Shown: piece after piece, positions 54,292-64,000 of the stretch
Layout of the letters: each line of letters begins with the position of its first letter
Position numbering within the stretch: the first letter of the stretch is position 1
Assembly (NCBI RefSeq): GCF_900188335.1
Contig: NZ_FZOY01000008.1
Location: 124,001-188,000, forward strand
Direction: 5' to 3'
Length of the DNA: 64,000 nucleotides
Origin: Tropicimonas sediminicola
GTDB lineage: Bacteria > Pseudomonadota > Alphaproteobacteria > Rhodobacterales > Rhodobacteraceae
Translations under genes and position numbers: made by a program
The notes under the pieces: generated by a model
Database searches by the model: none
What the model saw: only the letters and a program-made list of their open reading frames with translations
What the model was told of the DNA's origin: nothing

Positions 54292-54899
54292 CGCTCGAAG
54301 CAGCCCGCGACCAGCTTGGCGAAGGCGTCGGCCCGGTGGCTCATCCCGTGCTTCTTGGCCGGGTTCATCTCGCCGAAGGTCTCGGACTCGCCGTCGGGCT
54401 GGAACATCGGGTCGAAACCGAAGCCGTGCGCGCCACGCATTGGCCAGACCAGCCGACCCTGGACGAACCCGTCGAACACCTCGTCATGCCCGTCGGGCCA
54501 GGCGAGGCAGAGCAGGCAGTGGAACCGTGCGATCCGCGGTTCCGGCGCAGCGCGCTGTTCGCAGGCTTCCCAGACCTTGCCCATCGCCATTGCGAAGTCG
54601 CGGCCTTCCGGCGTTTCGGCCCAGTCGGCGGTGTAGACGCCGGGAGCGCCATCGAGCGCCTCGACGCTGAGGCCGCTGTCGTCCGACAGGGCGGGCAGGC
54701 CGCTGGCCTTGGCGGCGGCATGGGCCTTGATGCGGGCATTGCCGACGAAGGAGTCCTCGGTTTCCTCGGGCTCGGGAAGACCGAGCTCGGCGGCCGATGT
54801 GACGGAGACGCCAAAGGGGGCGAGGAGATCGCGGATCTCCTTCACCTTGCCCTTGTTATGCGAGGCAATGACCAGTTCCTTGCCGTCGAACTTCCGCAT
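54288..54899 (-). CDS. rdgB: XTP/dITP diphosphatase (RdgB/HAM1)
   Basis: A 203-residue nucleotide-cleaning enzyme: [13 protein letters not shown] (about 10-22), the catalytic [16 protein letters not shown] segment (about 75-90) and FGFDPMF. Removes deaminated purine nucleotides to protect DNA. Three bases after rph. Confidence 0.95.
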   Translation of the reverse strand: MRKFDGKELVIASHNKGKVKEIRDLLAPFGVSVTSAAELGLPEPEETEDSFVGNARIKAHAAAKASGLPALSDDSGLSVEALDGAPGVYTADWAETPEGRDFAMAMGKVWEACEQRAAPEPRIARFHCLLCLAWPDGHDEVFDGFVQGRLVWPMRGAHGFGFDPMFQPDGESETFGEMNPAKKHGMSHRADAFAKLVAGCFER

Positions 54900-54902
54900 G
54901 GT

Positions 54903-55616
54903 TCAGCCCCCGACCGCTGCCTTTTGCGCCGCGACCAGCTCGGCGATGCCGCCCTCGGCGAGGTTCATCAGCGTGTCGAGATCGTCGCGACCGAAGGTAG
55001 CGCCCTCCGCGGAAGCCTGGATCTCGATCAGCCGGCCGGAGCCGGTCATCACGAAGTTCGAATCCGTGCCGGCCTCGCTGTCCTCGGGATAATCGAGGTC
55101 CACCACCGGCTGTCCGCCATAGATCCCGCAGGATACGGCCGCCACGTGGTCGGTGATCGGGTCGCTGATCACGTCGCCAGCTTTCATCAGCTTGTTGACA
55201 GCAAGGCGCAGCGCAACCCAGCCACCGGTGATCGAGGCGCAGCGGGTGCCGCCGTCGGCCTGGATCACGTCGCAGTCGATCACGATCTGCCGCTCGCCGA
55301 GCGCCACCCGGTCGACGCCGGCGCGCAGCGCGCGGCCGATCAGGCGCTGGATCTCCTGCGTCCGGCCGGACTGGCCTCGCTTGGCTTCCCGGTTCATCCG
55401 GGTGTGGGTGGCGCGGGGCAGCATGCCGTATTCGGCGGTCACCCAGCCGAGGCCGGTGTTCTTGAGAAAGGGCGGCACGCGCTCGTCAAGGCTGGCGGTG
55501 CACAGGACCTGCGTGTCGCCACACTTGATGAGGCAGGAGCCTTCGGCGTGGCGGGTGACACCGGTTTCGATCACGATCGGGCGCATTTCGTCGGTTTTGC
55601 GGCCGGAAGGGCGCAT
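54903..55616 (-). CDS. rph: Ribonuclease PH
   Basis: A 237-residue phosphorolytic exonuclease that trims tRNA 3' ends: [17 protein letters not shown] (about 25-41), [23 protein letters not shown] (about 84-106), [16 protein letters not shown] and [12 protein letters not shown]. The last motif is intact, so the enzyme should be active. Divergent from hrcA, the usual order in alphaproteobacteria. Confidence 0.95.
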   Translation of the reverse strand: MRPSGRKTDEMRPIVIETGVTRHAEGSCLIKCGDTQVLCTASLDERVPPFLKNTGLGWVTAEYGMLPRATHTRMNREAKRGQSGRTQEIQRLIGRALRAGVDRVALGERQIVIDCDVIQADGGTRCASITGGWVALRLAVNKLMKAGDVISDPITDHVAAVSCGIYGGQPVVDLDYPEDSEAGTDSNFVMTGSGRLIEIQASAEGATFGRDDLDTLMNLAEGGIAELVAAQKAAVGG

Positions 55617-55680
55617 GGTATTTCTCCCAGGAAAAGGTTGCCCCTCTCTTGGCTTTCAAGGCAGCGTGATGCAACCCCGA

Positions 55681-55710
55681 TTGACCCCGACGGGGTTCCG
55701 TACCTAAATC
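55681..55710 (+). promoter_or_regulatory. Possible promoter of hrcA-grpE
   Basis: TTGACC (55681-55686), 18 bases, TAAATC (55705-55710), about 38 bases before the hrcA start. It could serve sigma-70 or a heat-shock sigma factor. No CIRCE repeat is visible in the 132-base gap. Confidence 0.4.
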
Positions 55711-55748
55711 CTGACTTGGCCCTGACCATGCTTTGCAGGTTTGGAGGA

Positions 55749-56813
55749 ATGAACGAGAGCGCACGCATTCTGGAGCAGATGAACAACCGCTCGCGGGAAG
55801 TATTCCGCCGGGTGGTCGAAGGCTATCTGACAACCGGGGACCCGGTCGGCTCGCGCACGCTCACGCGGACGATGTCCGAAAAGGTCTCGGCGGCCACGAT
55901 TCGAAATGTGATGCAGGACCTGGAATACCTCGGGCTTCTGGACTCGCCGCACGTCTCGGCCGGACGGATTCCGACGCAGCAAGGACTGCGGATGTTCGTT
56001 GACGGTCTGCTGGAAGTTCGGGACCTGGACAGCGAGGACCGCGAGCGGATCGACGCCACGCTTGGCGGCAAGGACAGCGACATCGGTGACCTGATGAGCC
56101 GCGTCGGGTCCGCACTGTCCGGCGCGACGCAATTCGCGAGCCTCGTTCTGGCACCCAAACACGAGGCGCCGATCCGTCACGTCGAGTTCGTCCAGCTGGC
56201 GCCGGACCGGGCGCTTGTGGTGCTCGTCTTTGCCGACGGGCAGGTGGAGAACCGGATCTTCACACCGCCGCCTGGCCAGACGCCCTCGTCGATGCGGGAG
56301 GCCGCGAACTTTCTCAACGCCTTGGCGGATGGCAGGACGGTGACCGAACTGCGCCGCGCCATCGAGCGCGAGATCAAGACGCGCCGGCAGGAGATCGACA
56401 CCCTCGCTCGCGATCTGGTCGAGAGCGGCATGGCGATCTGGGCCGATGAGGGAGAATCCACCGAGCGCCTGATCGTGCGCGGTCGGGCCAACCTGCTGGA
56501 GGCGGGCGCGGAGGCGGCGGACCTCGAGCGGATCCGGACCCTGTTCGACGACCTGGAGCGCAAGCGGGATATCGCCGAGTTTCTCGAGCTCACCGACGAG
56601 GGTGAGGGTGTGCGGATTTTTATCGGCTCGGAGAACAAGCTTTTCTCACTTTCGGGTTCCTCTCTGGTGGTTTCTCCCTATATGAACGCGGATCGAAAGA
56701 TCGTGGGTGCGGTTGGCGTGATCGGCCCCACGCGACTGAATTACGGACGCATCGTGCCCATCGTGGATTACACCGCGCAGCTGGTGGGCAGGATGATCTC
56801 GGACCGGAGCTAG
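55749..56813 (+). CDS. hrcA: Heat-inducible transcription repressor HrcA
   Basis: A 354-residue repressor of chaperonin genes: N-terminal winged helix (EVFRRVVEGYLTTGDPVGSRTL, about 16-37; ATIRNVMQDLEYLGLL) and a GAF-like C-terminal domain with GPTRLNYGRIVPIVDYTA. It would bind CIRCE elements elsewhere; none is seen here. GGAGG lies directly before the ATG. Confidence 0.95.
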   Translation: MNESARILEQMNNRSREVFRRVVEGYLTTGDPVGSRTLTRTMSEKVSAATIRNVMQDLEYLGLLDSPHVSAGRIPTQQGLRMFVDGLLEVRDLDSEDRERIDATLGGKDSDIGDLMSRVGSALSGATQFASLVLAPKHEAPIRHVEFVQLAPDRALVVLVFADGQVENRIFTPPPGQTPSSMREAANFLNALADGRTVTELRRAIEREIKTRRQEIDTLARDLVESGMAIWADEGESTERLIVRGRANLLEAGAEAADLERIRTLFDDLERKRDIAEFLELTDEGEGVRIFIGSENKLFSLSGSSLVVSPYMNADRKIVGAVGVIGPTRLNYGRIVPIVDYTAQLVGRMISDRS

Positions 56814-56822
56814 AGAGTTACG

Positions 56823-57401
56823 ATGGCGGAAGCGAAGAAAGACGAGCAACACGAACCCGGGCTGGACGATATTTCCCTCGACGAACTGGCCGAAGGCGCG
56901 GAAGACTTCATGTCCGATCCGCTGACCGAGGATAGCGAGCTGGAGACGCTGCGGGCGGAACGCGACGATTTCCGCGACCGGTTCATGCGCGCCCTGGCCG
57001 ATGCCGAGAATTCCCGCAAGCGCGGCGAGCGCGACCGGCGCGAGGCGGAGCAATACGGCGGCTCCAAGCTCGCCCGCGACATGCTGCCTGTCTACGACAA
57101 CCTTAACCGCGCACTCGAAGCTGCGACCGAAGAGCAGAAGGCCGCGGCGGCCGCTCTGATCGAGGGCGTGGAGCTGACGATGCGCGAGCTGCTGAACGTG
57201 TTCGAGAAGCATGGCATCCACCGGGTGAAGCCGGAGGTCGGCGAGAAGTTCGATCCGCAGGTCCACCAGGCGATGTTCGAGGCGCCGGTGCCCGGCACCA
57301 AGGCAGGCGACATCATCCAGGTGATGGCCGAGGGCTTCCTGCTCCACGAACGGCTGCTGCGCCCGGCACAGGTCGGCGTTTCCTCGACCCCTGCATCGTA
57401 A
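56823..57401 (+). CDS. grpE: Nucleotide exchange factor GrpE
   Basis: A 192-residue cochaperone: long N-terminal coiled coil (about 40-95), then the dimer and beta domain with DNLNRAL, GVELTMRELLNVFEKHGI and the VMAEGFLLHERLLRPAQVGVS end. Releases ADP from DnaK. Nine bases after hrcA. dnaK is not in the window. Confidence 0.96.
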   Translation: MAEAKKDEQHEPGLDDISLDELAEGAEDFMSDPLTEDSELETLRAERDDFRDRFMRALADAENSRKRGERDRREAEQYGGSKLARDMLPVYDNLNRALEAATEEQKAAAAALIEGVELTMRELLNVFEKHGIHRVKPEVGEKFDPQVHQAMFEAPVPGTKAGDIIQVMAEGFLLHERLLRPAQVGVSSTPAS

Positions 57402-57455
57402 GAGTACGCCGCCGGGGCGGCGTGCCTCCGGCGGGGATATTTACGGACAGAAGAA
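57402..57455. repeat. GC-hairpin followed by GCCTCCGGCGGGGATATTT motif
   Basis: Between convergent grpE and mutS: CGCCGCC...GGCGGCG-type stem followed by GTGCCTCCGGCGGGGATATTTA. A very similar gene-end motif recurs widely in Rhodobacteraceae genomes from general knowledge; only one copy was noticed here. Confidence 0.45.
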
Positions 57456-57464
57456 TTCGGGGCG

Positions 57465-60107
57465 CTAGTCTCTTGCCGAGGCGAGCGCCTTGAGTTCGTA
57501 GACCAGAGCCAGCGCGTCGCGCGGGCTGAGATCGTCCGGCAGCACCTCCGCCAGCCGCTCGGTCAGCGCCGCGGGCGCTTCCGGCCGGGCCGGTTCGGCG
57601 GCGGGAACGGCCGAAAAGAGCGGCAGGTCGTCGATCAGCGCCAACTGCCGACGGCCACCTTCCCGATCACCCTTTTCGAGCTGGTCGAGCACGACGCGCG
57701 CGCGCTCCACAACCGAGGTCGGCAAGCCGGCGAGCCGCGCGACCTGCACCCCGTAGGAGCGATCCGCCGCCCCGTCGCGGACCTCATGCAGAAAGATCAC
57801 CTCGCCTTCCCATTCCTTGACCGCCACGGTCGCGTTCTCGACTCCGTCCAGTTTGGCGGCGAGCGTGGTAAGCTCATGATAATGCGTGGCAAATAGCGCC
57901 CGGCAGCGGTTGACACCGTGCAGGTGCTCCAGCGTGGCCCAGGCAATCGACAGGCCGTCGTAGGTGGCGGTGCCGCGGCCGATCTCGTCGAGGATCACGA
58001 GGCTGCGGGCGTCGGCCTGGTTCAGGATCGTCGCCGTCTCCACCATCTCCACCATGAAGGTCGAGCGGCCGCGCGCGAGGTCGTCCGACGCGCCGACGCG
58101 GCTGAACAGGCTCGATACGCGGCCGATTTTCGCTTTGCGGGCAGGCACATAGCTCCCGGCCTGCGCCAGCAGCGCAATCAGGGCGTTCTGGCGGAGGTAG
58201 GTCGACTTACCCGCCATGTTGGGGCCGGTCAGCAGGCGGACATGGGCGGCATCGCCCTCCGCCGAGAGGGTGCACCCGTTGGCCACGAAGCTTTGCCCGC
58301 TGCGCTTCAGCGAGCGTTCGACCACCGGGTGACGGCCTTCCTCTACGATGAAGTCGCGGCTGTCGTCGACGATGGGCCGGCACCAGTCCTCGTTGCGGGC
58401 GAGGTCGGCCAGGCTGGTCGCAACGTCGATCTCCGCCAATGCGCGGGCGGCGTCGCCGATGGCTGCGGCCGCGGCGAGAATTTCCGTCCGCAGGGTTTCG
58501 AAATGCCGCTTCTCGATCTCGAGCGCGTGGTTGCCCGCGTTCAGGATGCGTGCCTCCAGGTCCGACAGCTCGACCGTGGTGAAACGCACGGCATTGGCCG
58601 TGGTCTGGCGGTGGATGAAGGTCTCGCTCAGCGGGGCCGCGAGCATCCGGGAGGCATGGGTCGCGGTGGTTTCGACGAAATACCCGAGGACGTTATTGTG
58701 CTTCACCTTGAGCGAAGTGATGCCGGTCTGCTCGGCATACTGGGCCTGGAGCGAGGCAATGACGCCGCGGCCCTCGTTGCGGAGGGTGCGGGCGTCGTCG
58801 AGTTCCGGATCGAACCCGGTGGCGATGAAGCCGCCGTCGCGGGCGAGGAGGGGCGGCTCGGCGACCAGCGCGTCATCCAGCCGTTCGATCAGGGCGTCGT
58901 GCCCGGTCAACCGATCCGCGGCGGCAGACAAGGGCAGCGGGCCGTCGGTGGCGGCGAGCTGGCGGGCGATTTCCTCGGCCTGGGTGAGGCCGGCGCGGAT
59001 GGCAGCGAGATCGCGTGGCCCGCCGCGCTCGAGCGACAGGCGGGAAAGGGCGCGGTCCATGTCCGGGGCCTTGCGCAGCGCAGCGCGCAGGCCCTCGCAG
59101 CGGCCGGTGTCCTCGACAAAGGCCTGCACTGTGTCGAGCCGCTCGAGAATGCGGGCGGTATCGCAGGACGGGCTGGAGATGCGGGTGGCCAGCAGCCGCC
59201 CGCCGCCCGCCGTGACCGTGCGGTCGATTGCCGCCAGAAGTGAGCCCTCGCGACCGCCGGACAGGCTGGCGGTGAGCTCGAGGTTGCGGCGTGTGGCGGC
59301 GTCGATCTGCATCGCCGCGCCGCCGGCATCGCGCTGCGGCGGGCGCAGCAGCGGCAGTTTGCCCTTCTGCGTGAGTTCCAGGTAGGAGACCATGGCCCCG
59401 AGCGCGCCAAGCTCGGCGCGGGAGAAACTCCCGAACCCTTCCAGGGCGGCGACACCGAAGATGTCGTGCAGGCGTTTCTCGGCATTGGCGCTGTCAAAGG
59501 CCGTGCGGGCGAGCGGGGTAAGCGCGGCGCCGGCTTCCTCCACCAGTTCCGAGAGGTCGGATTCCTCGGCTTCGGCCACCAGCACCTCGCGCGGCGCGAG
59601 GCGGGCGAGTTCGGGGGCGAGCCGGACCAGCGGGCAGGGGCCGACCCGAAGCTCGCCGGTTGAGATATCGACCGCCGCCAGCGCCGCCGTGTCGCGCACC
59701 CGCGCGAAGGCACAGAGGAAATTGTTGCGCCGGGCTTCGAGCAGGCTGTCCTCGGTCAGGGTCCCGGGGGTGACGAGTCGCACCACGTCACGCCGGACCA
59801 CGGATTTCGAGCCGCGCTTGCGGGCCTCGGCCGGGTCTTCCATCTGTTCGCAGACGGCGACGCGGAAGCCCTTGCGGATCAGCGTCAGCAGGTAGCCCTC
59901 CGCGGCATGGACCGGCACGCCGCACATCGGGATGTCGGCCCCGTCGTGCTTGCCGCGCTTGGTGAGCGCAATGTCGAGCGCCTCGGCGGCCGCCACGGCG
60001 TCGTCAAAGAACATCTCGTAGAAATCGCCCATCCGGTAGAACAGCAGCGCATCGGCGTGCGCGGCCTTGATCTCCAGATATTGCGCCATCATCGGTGTGA
60101 CGGTCAC
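57465..60107 (-). CDS. mutS: DNA mismatch repair protein MutS
   Basis: An 880-residue MutS: mismatch-binding [15 protein letters not shown] with Phe-x-Glu (about 22-36), connector, lever/clamp, and ATPase with Walker [14 protein letters not shown] and [13 protein letters not shown] chose the GTG at 60107, preceded by GGGGG, since the protein then begins [14 protein letters not shown] like its relatives; ATGs at 60092 and 60089 are alternatives. Confidence 0.95.
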   Translation of the reverse strand: MTVTPMMAQYLEIKAAHADALLFYRMGDFYEMFFDDAVAAAEALDIALTKRGKHDGADIPMCGVPVHAAEGYLLTLIRKGFRVAVCEQMEDPAEARKRGSKSVVRRDVVRLVTPGTLTEDSLLEARRNNFLCAFARVRDTAALAAVDISTGELRVGPCPLVRLAPELARLAPREVLVAEAEESDLSELVEEAGAALTPLARTAFDSANAEKRLHDIFGVAALEGFGSFSRAELGALGAMVSYLELTQKGKLPLLRPPQRDAGGAAMQIDAATRRNLELTASLSGGREGSLLAAIDRTVTAGGGRLLATRISSPSCDTARILERLDTVQAFVEDTGRCEGLRAALRKAPDMDRALSRLSLERGGPRDLAAIRAGLTQAEEIARQLAATDGPLPLSAAADRLTGHDALIERLDDALVAEPPLLARDGGFIATGFDPELDDARTLRNEGRGVIASLQAQYAEQTGITSLKVKHNNVLGYFVETTATHASRMLAAPLSETFIHRQTTANAVRFTTVELSDLEARILNAGNHALEIEKRHFETLRTEILAAAAAIGDAARALAEIDVATSLADLARNEDWCRPIVDDSRDFIVEEGRHPVVERSLKRSGQSFVANGCTLSAEGDAAHVRLLTGPNMAGKSTYLRQNALIALLAQAGSYVPARKAKIGRVSSLFSRVGASDDLARGRSTFMVEMVETATILNQADARSLVILDEIGRGTATYDGLSIAWATLEHLHGVNRCRALFATHYHELTTLAAKLDGVENATVAVKEWEGEVIFLHEVRDGAADRSYGVQVARLAGLPTSVVERARVVLDQLEKGDREGGRRQLALIDDLPLFSAVPAAEPARPEAPAALTERLAEVLPDDLSPRDALALVYELKALASARD

Positions 60108-60277
60108 GTTATCCCCCTGCTCGCTTTGCGCGCCACCATAGGCGAGGCGGGCGGCGCGTTGAAGGCCGGTTGCGCGGTTTGCGGGCAGGGAGCGGGGGCG
60201 CGGCAATCAGCGGTTTCGATTTCGCTTGCAAGGCGGTTTAGACCGGGAAGGAGATAATACCCGGGGAGGGCCGAGCC

Positions 60278-62533
60278 ATGGCAAAGAACAAGATCACGCC
60301 CGACGAGGCGCTGCAGTATCACCTCGAACCGCAGCCCGGGAAATTCGAGGTGGTGGCCACCAAGCCGATGACCACGCAGCGGGACCTCAGCCTGGCCTAT
60401 TCGCCCGGCGTTGCGGTGCCTGTCGAGACCATCGCGGAGAACCCGGCGACGGCCTACGACTACACGACCAAGGGAAACACCGTGGCCGTGATCTCGAACG
60501 GCACGGCCATCCTCGGGCTCGGCAATCTCGGGGCGCTGGCGTCGAAGCCGGTGATGGAGGGCAAGGCGGTCCTGTTCAAGCGGTTCGCCGACGTGAACTC
60601 GATCGACATCGAGCTCGACACCGAGGATCCGGAGGAGTTCATCAACGCGGTGCGGCTCATGGGGCCGGCGTTCGGCGGGATCAACCTCGAGGACATCAAG
60701 GCGCCGGAGTGTTTCATCATCGAGCAGCGGCTCAAGGAGTTGATGGATATCCCGGTGTTTCACGACGATCAGCACGGCACGGCGGTGATCTGTGCGGCGG
60801 GGCTGATCAATGCGCTGCATTTGACCGGCAAGAAGCTCGAGGAATGCCGGATCGTGCTGAACGGCGCCGGCGCCGCGGGGATCGCCTGTATCGAACTGAT
60901 CAAGGCGATGGGCGCCAGGCATGACAATTGCATCGTCTGCGACACCAAGGGTGTGATCTACCAGGGCCGCACCGAGGGGATGAACCAATGGAAGTCGGCC
61001 CATGCGGCGAAGACCAAGGCCCGAACCTTGGACGAGGCGATGGTGGGGGCCGACGTGTTCCTCGGCGTGTCGGTCAAGGGGGCGGTGACGCCGGAGATGG
61101 TGGCCGCGATGGCGGACGACCCCGTGATCTTTGCCATGGCGAACCCCGACCCGGAGATCACGCCGGAAGAGGCCAAGGAGGTGCGAGGCGATGCCATCGT
61201 CGCGACGGGGCGCTCCGATTATCCCAATCAGGTCAACAATGTCCTTGGTTTCCCATATCTGTTTCGCGGAGCGCTGGATATCCAGGCGCGGGCCATCAAT
61301 GACGACATGAAGATCGCCTGCGCCCAGGCGCTGGCCGAGCTGGCGCGGGAGGATGTGCCGGACGAGGTGGCGATGGCCTATGGCCGCAAGCTGAGTTTCG
61401 GGCGGGACTATATCATCCCCACGCCCTTCGATCCGCGGCTGATCCACCGGATTCCGCCCGCGGTGGCGCGGGCCGGGATGGACACCGGCGTGGCGCGCCG
61501 GCCCATCGTGGACATGGACGCCTACGAGCAACGCCTGCGGGAACGGATGGACCCGACCGCCTCTATCCTGTCGTCGATCTCCGCCCGGGCCAAGGCGGCG
61601 CAGGCGCGGATGATCTTTGCCGAGGGCGACGACACCAGCGTGCTGCGCGCGGCGGTTGCCTACCAGCGGCAGGGCTTCGGCAAGGCGCTGGTCGTCGGGC
61701 GGGAGAACGACGTGAAGGAGAAGCTCGAGGCGGTGGGGCTCGGCGATGCCTATCGCGAGCTCACCGTGGTCAACGCCGCCAATACGCGGCACCTCGATGC
61801 CTATACGGCGTTTCTTTACAAGCGCTTGCAGCGCAAGGGCTTCGACCGTTCGGATATCTACCGGATGGCGGCGCGCGACCGGCACGTCTTCTCGGCGCTG
61901 ATGCTGGCGCATGGGCATGGCGACGGGCTGATCACCGGCGTGACGCGGAAAGCGGCGCATGTGCTGCACCAGATGAACCGGGTGTTCCCGGCCTCGGCCG
62001 AGGACGGGGCGGTGGGCGTGACCGCGCTCCTGCACAAGGGCCGGGTGGTGCTGGTCGCCGACACGCTGGTCCATGAATGGCCGGACGAGGAGGACTTGGG
62101 CGACATCGCGATCGCGGCGGCGCGGGTCGCGCGCGGGCTCGGGCTGGAGCCGCGGGTGGCCTTCGCCAGCTTCTCGACCTTCGGCTACCCGATGTCGGAA
62201 CGGGCGCACAAGATGCACGTCGCCTCGCAGGTGCTGGACCGGCGCGGCGTCGATTTCGAATACGACGGCGAGATGACCGTGGACGTGGCGCTCAACCGGG
62301 AACAGATGGCGGCCTATCCTTTCTGCAGGCTGTCCGGACCCGCAAATATCCTCGTGGTGCCGGCGCGGCATTCGGCGTCGATTTCGGTGAAGCTGCTGCA
62401 GGAGATGTCGGGGGCGACGATCATCGGACCGATCCTCGCCGGTGTCGGTGCGCAGATCCAGATCTGCCATACCGGGGCGACGGTGAACGACATCCTGCAC
62501 ATGGCCGCGATTGCCGCCTGCAAGATCGGGTGA
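60278..62533 (+). CDS. maeB: NADP-dependent malic enzyme fused to a phosphotransacetylase-like domain (MaeB)
   Basis: A 751-residue protein: malic enzyme domain (about 1-430) with YSPGVAVPVETI, the catalytic segment FHDDQHGTAVI and NAD(P) loop GAGAAGIACIELI; then a PTA-like domain (about 430-751, ISARAKAAQARMIFAEGDD) that is regulatory, binding acetyl-CoA, and lacks transacetylase activity in characterised members. Converts malate to pyruvate plus NADPH. Divergent from mutS. Confidence 0.95.
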   Translation: MAKNKITPDEALQYHLEPQPGKFEVVATKPMTTQRDLSLAYSPGVAVPVETIAENPATAYDYTTKGNTVAVISNGTAILGLGNLGALASKPVMEGKAVLFKRFADVNSIDIELDTEDPEEFINAVRLMGPAFGGINLEDIKAPECFIIEQRLKELMDIPVFHDDQHGTAVICAAGLINALHLTGKKLEECRIVLNGAGAAGIACIELIKAMGARHDNCIVCDTKGVIYQGRTEGMNQWKSAHAAKTKARTLDEAMVGADVFLGVSVKGAVTPEMVAAMADDPVIFAMANPDPEITPEEAKEVRGDAIVATGRSDYPNQVNNVLGFPYLFRGALDIQARAINDDMKIACAQALAELAREDVPDEVAMAYGRKLSFGRDYIIPTPFDPRLIHRIPPAVARAGMDTGVARRPIVDMDAYEQRLRERMDPTASILSSISARAKAAQARMIFAEGDDTSVLRAAVAYQRQGFGKALVVGRENDVKEKLEAVGLGDAYRELTVVNAANTRHLDAYTAFLYKRLQRKGFDRSDIYRMAARDRHVFSALMLAHGHGDGLITGVTRKAAHVLHQMNRVFPASAEDGAVGVTALLHKGRVVLVADTLVHEWPDEEDLGDIAIAAARVARGLGLEPRVAFASFSTFGYPMSERAHKMHVASQVLDRRGVDFEYDGEMTVDVALNREQMAAYPFCRLSGPANILVVPARHSASISVKLLQEMSGATIIGPILAGVGAQIQICHTGATVNDILHMAAIAACKIG

Positions 62534-62537
62534 CGCC

Positions 62538-63431
62538 ATGGCTGTCTACAATCTCGGCTCGATCCACGCGGACTGGTTCTACAAGGTGCCGCGGTTCCCG
62601 GTGAACGGAGAGACCATTCCGGCGGCCAATTGCGTCAGCGGGCTCGGCGGCAAGGGCGCGAATCAGTCGGTGGCGCTGGCCCGCGCCGGGGCCGAGGTGC
62701 ACCACATCGGTGCGATCGGCGGCGAGGGTGTCTGGGCGGCGGAACAGATGAAATCGGCCGGGGTGGACGTGACCCACGTGGCGATCCAGATCGCCGCTCC
62801 GACCGGTCACGCGCTGATTTTCGTCACGCCCGATGGCGAGAACCGGATCGTCATCTGCCCCGGCACCAACCGGATGATCGAGGCCAGCGACATCAAGGCG
62901 GCGCTGGCCCGGGCGCAGGCTGGCGACATGCTGGTGATGCAGAACGAGACCAACGGGCAGGTGGAGGCGGCGAAGCGGGCGCGGGCCCGGGGCATGCGGG
63001 TGATCTACTCCGCGGCGCCGTTCGACGTGACCGCGGTGCAGGCGGTGTTGCCGCATGTGGACCTTCTGGCCGTGAACGAGGTGGAGGCCGAGCAGGTCGC
63101 CGCGGCGCTCGATGTACCGATCACCGCGCTGCCCGTCCCGGAATTGCTGGTGACCCACGGGCCCCGCGGGGCATCGTGGCATGATCTGAAGACCGGCGAG
63201 ACCCTGACGGTCCCCGCGCCCAAGGTGGTGGCGGTGGACACGACGGGGGCGGGAGACACCTTCGTCGGCTATTTCTGCGCCGGACGCGATGCCGGACTGC
63301 CGGTGGCGGAATGCCTCGAACTCGCGGTGGCGGCGGCAGCACTCAAGGTGACCCGGGAGGGAACGGCCGACGCGATCCCCAGCCTCAAGGAGGTTCGCAG
63401 CTTCCTCGCGGAGACGCCCGGGGCCGAGTGA
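62538..63431 (+). CDS. Ribokinase-family (PfkB) sugar kinase
   Basis: A 297-residue kinase with SGLGGKGANQSVALARAGAEVHHIGAIGGEG start motif pieces (GGKGANQSVA, about 36-45), NEVEAEQ and the anion-hole/catalytic base motif TTGAGDTFVGYF (about 236-247). Closest to ribokinase, phosphorylating ribose at O5, but specificity is not certain as no ribose transporter is nearby. Four bases after maeB. Confidence 0.87.
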   Translation: MAVYNLGSIHADWFYKVPRFPVNGETIPAANCVSGLGGKGANQSVALARAGAEVHHIGAIGGEGVWAAEQMKSAGVDVTHVAIQIAAPTGHALIFVTPDGENRIVICPGTNRMIEASDIKAALARAQAGDMLVMQNETNGQVEAAKRARARGMRVIYSAAPFDVTAVQAVLPHVDLLAVNEVEAEQVAAALDVPITALPVPELLVTHGPRGASWHDLKTGETLTVPAPKVVAVDTTGAGDTFVGYFCAGRDAGLPVAECLELAVAAAALKVTREGTADAIPSLKEVRSFLAETPGAE

Positions 63432-63445
63432 TCCGCAAGGGTCGG

Positions 63446-63500
63446 GGGGCTCCCGCCGGTCGCGACCGCATCGAAGATGCGGCCTCACCCGTTGGGCGTG
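63446..63500. repeat. Dispersed palindromic intergenic repeat, copy B
   Basis: Inverted relative to copy A (19459-19549): in minus-strand reading CCCAACGGG, then GCATCTTCGATGC hairpin, then GGCGGGAGCCCC. Flanking GC-rich hairpins extend to about 63530. Also between convergent genes (rbsK-like and msrA). Confidence 0.65.
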
Positions 63501-63550
63501 GCCGCGCGCGGGGCGCGCGGCGGGCGTTCCGACGCTCGGTTCTGTTGCGC

Positions 63551-64000
63551 TCAGCCGCCGACGAAAGGCGCGGCATTGCCCCAAAGCTCGCGCACCCGTT
63601 CGTCGCGCCCGCAGGCGGCGCGATAGAGCTTGTAGGCCTTTTCCTTGGAGCGCGGGCCGAAGCGGGTCAGGATCAGGTCCTGCTTCTTGTAGTAATCCTG
63701 ATGGTAGTCGTCGGCCGGGTAGAAGGCGCTGGCCGGCAGAACCGGGGTCACGATCTGCTGTCCGAGCTCGGCCTGCGCGGCGGCGATGGCGGCATTGGCG
63801 ACCCCGGCCTGGTCGGGCGCGGCGAAGATCGCGGTGCGGTAGCTTTCGCCCCGGTCGCAGAACTGGCCGCCGGCATCGGTCGGGTCGACGGATCGCAGGA
63901 ACAGGTCGACCAGCTCGGCATAGGTGACGCGCGAGGGGTCGTAGGTGATCTCGACGGCTTCGTAATGACCGGTGCCGCCGTTGACGACCTGCTTGTAGGT
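63551..64000 (-). CDS. msrA: Peptide methionine sulfoxide reductase MsrA (5' end outside window)
   Basis: The C-terminal 149 residues of Msr[20 protein letters not shown] (near the cut), [26 protein letters not shown] and [12 protein letters not shown], all part of the active-site pocket. The catalytic GCFWG region lies beyond the right edge. Repairs oxidised methionine using thioredoxin. The tail after the HQDYY block carries two further cysteines or basic residues ([13 protein letters not shown]). Confidence 0.93.
   Translation of the reverse strand, partial: TYKQVVNGGTGHYEAVEITYDPSRVTYAELVDLFLRSVDPTDAGGQFCDRGESYRTAIFAAPDQAGVANAAIAAAQAELGQQIVTPVLPASAFYPADDYHQDYYKKQDLILTRFGPRSKEKAYKLYRAACGRDERVRELWGNAAPFVGG

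Noticed and set aside
55617-55748. CIRCE operator before hrcA-grpE
   Set aside because: No TTAGCACTC and GAGTGCTAA pair could be found in the gap.

Overview
The window looks like the chromosome of a marine-type Rhodobacterales (Roseobacter/Rhodobacter relatives) alphaproteobacterium. It is GC-rich and densely packed. The right half has the order typical of the replication-origin region in this group: dnaQ-coaE-aroE-maf / origin / hemJ-rho-mnmE-mnmG-rsmG-parA-parB-hemW-rdgB-rph-hrcA-grpE. The left third carries the alphaproteobacterial general stress response (GSR) module phyR / nepR-ecfG-histidine kinase.

Left region (1 to about 34 kb) is a general-stress island. phyR and nepR-ecfG are divergent around a palindrome that reads as an EcfG promoter (GGAAC-N16-CGTT) on both strands. 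Matches to GGAAC-N16/17-CGTT (two variants end in GGTT) lie in front of an AI-2E-type exporter, an amidoligase/glutamine-amidotransferase pair, a double PRC-barrel protein, a small PLDc_N membrane protein followed by a three-gene glucosylglycerol operon (gpsA-ggpP-ggpS), a five-gene envelope operon ending in a BON-MscS channel, YihY, topoisomerase IB, a general stress FMN-binding protein, DUF3140, the large catalase and CsbD. Two more matches point at no known gene and may drive a small RNA and an antisense RNA. A K+ uptake pair (TrkA/TrkH type) closes the island. The genes together suggest defence against osmotic, oxidative, DNA and envelope stress under one sigma factor.

Inside the island, 10.4 to 15.3 kb on the minus strand is a guanidine operon: a class I guanidine (ykkC) riboswitch with a stem that can hide the Shine-Dalgarno sequence, an SBP-permease-ATPase importer, an arginase-fold enzyme that best fits Ni-dependent guanidine hydrolase (GdmH), and two small histidine-rich proteins of unknown function. 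No HypA/HypB-like nickel chaperone gene is present, so the histidine-rich proteins are candidates for metal supply.

Right region (34 to 64 kb) is core housekeeping: RNA methyltransferase, GH25 lysozyme, hslU, MFS transporter, Smr, MltA, Tim44-like protein, fxsA, secB, then the origin cluster. The 411-bp gap between maf and hemJ is AT-richer than its surroundings and holds several DnaA-box-like 9-mers; transcription diverges from it. It is proposed as oriC. Two perfect parS palindromes lie at the 5' ends of mnmG and rsmG, next to parAB. Beyond come proteostasis and repair genes (hrcA, grpE, mutS), a malic enzyme-phosphotransacetylase fusion, a ribokinase-family sugar kinase and a msrA cut by the window edge. 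A related intergenic repeat occurs at 19.5 and 63.5 kb, both times between convergent genes. No tRNA, rRNA, CRISPR array, insertion sequence or prophage was recognised.
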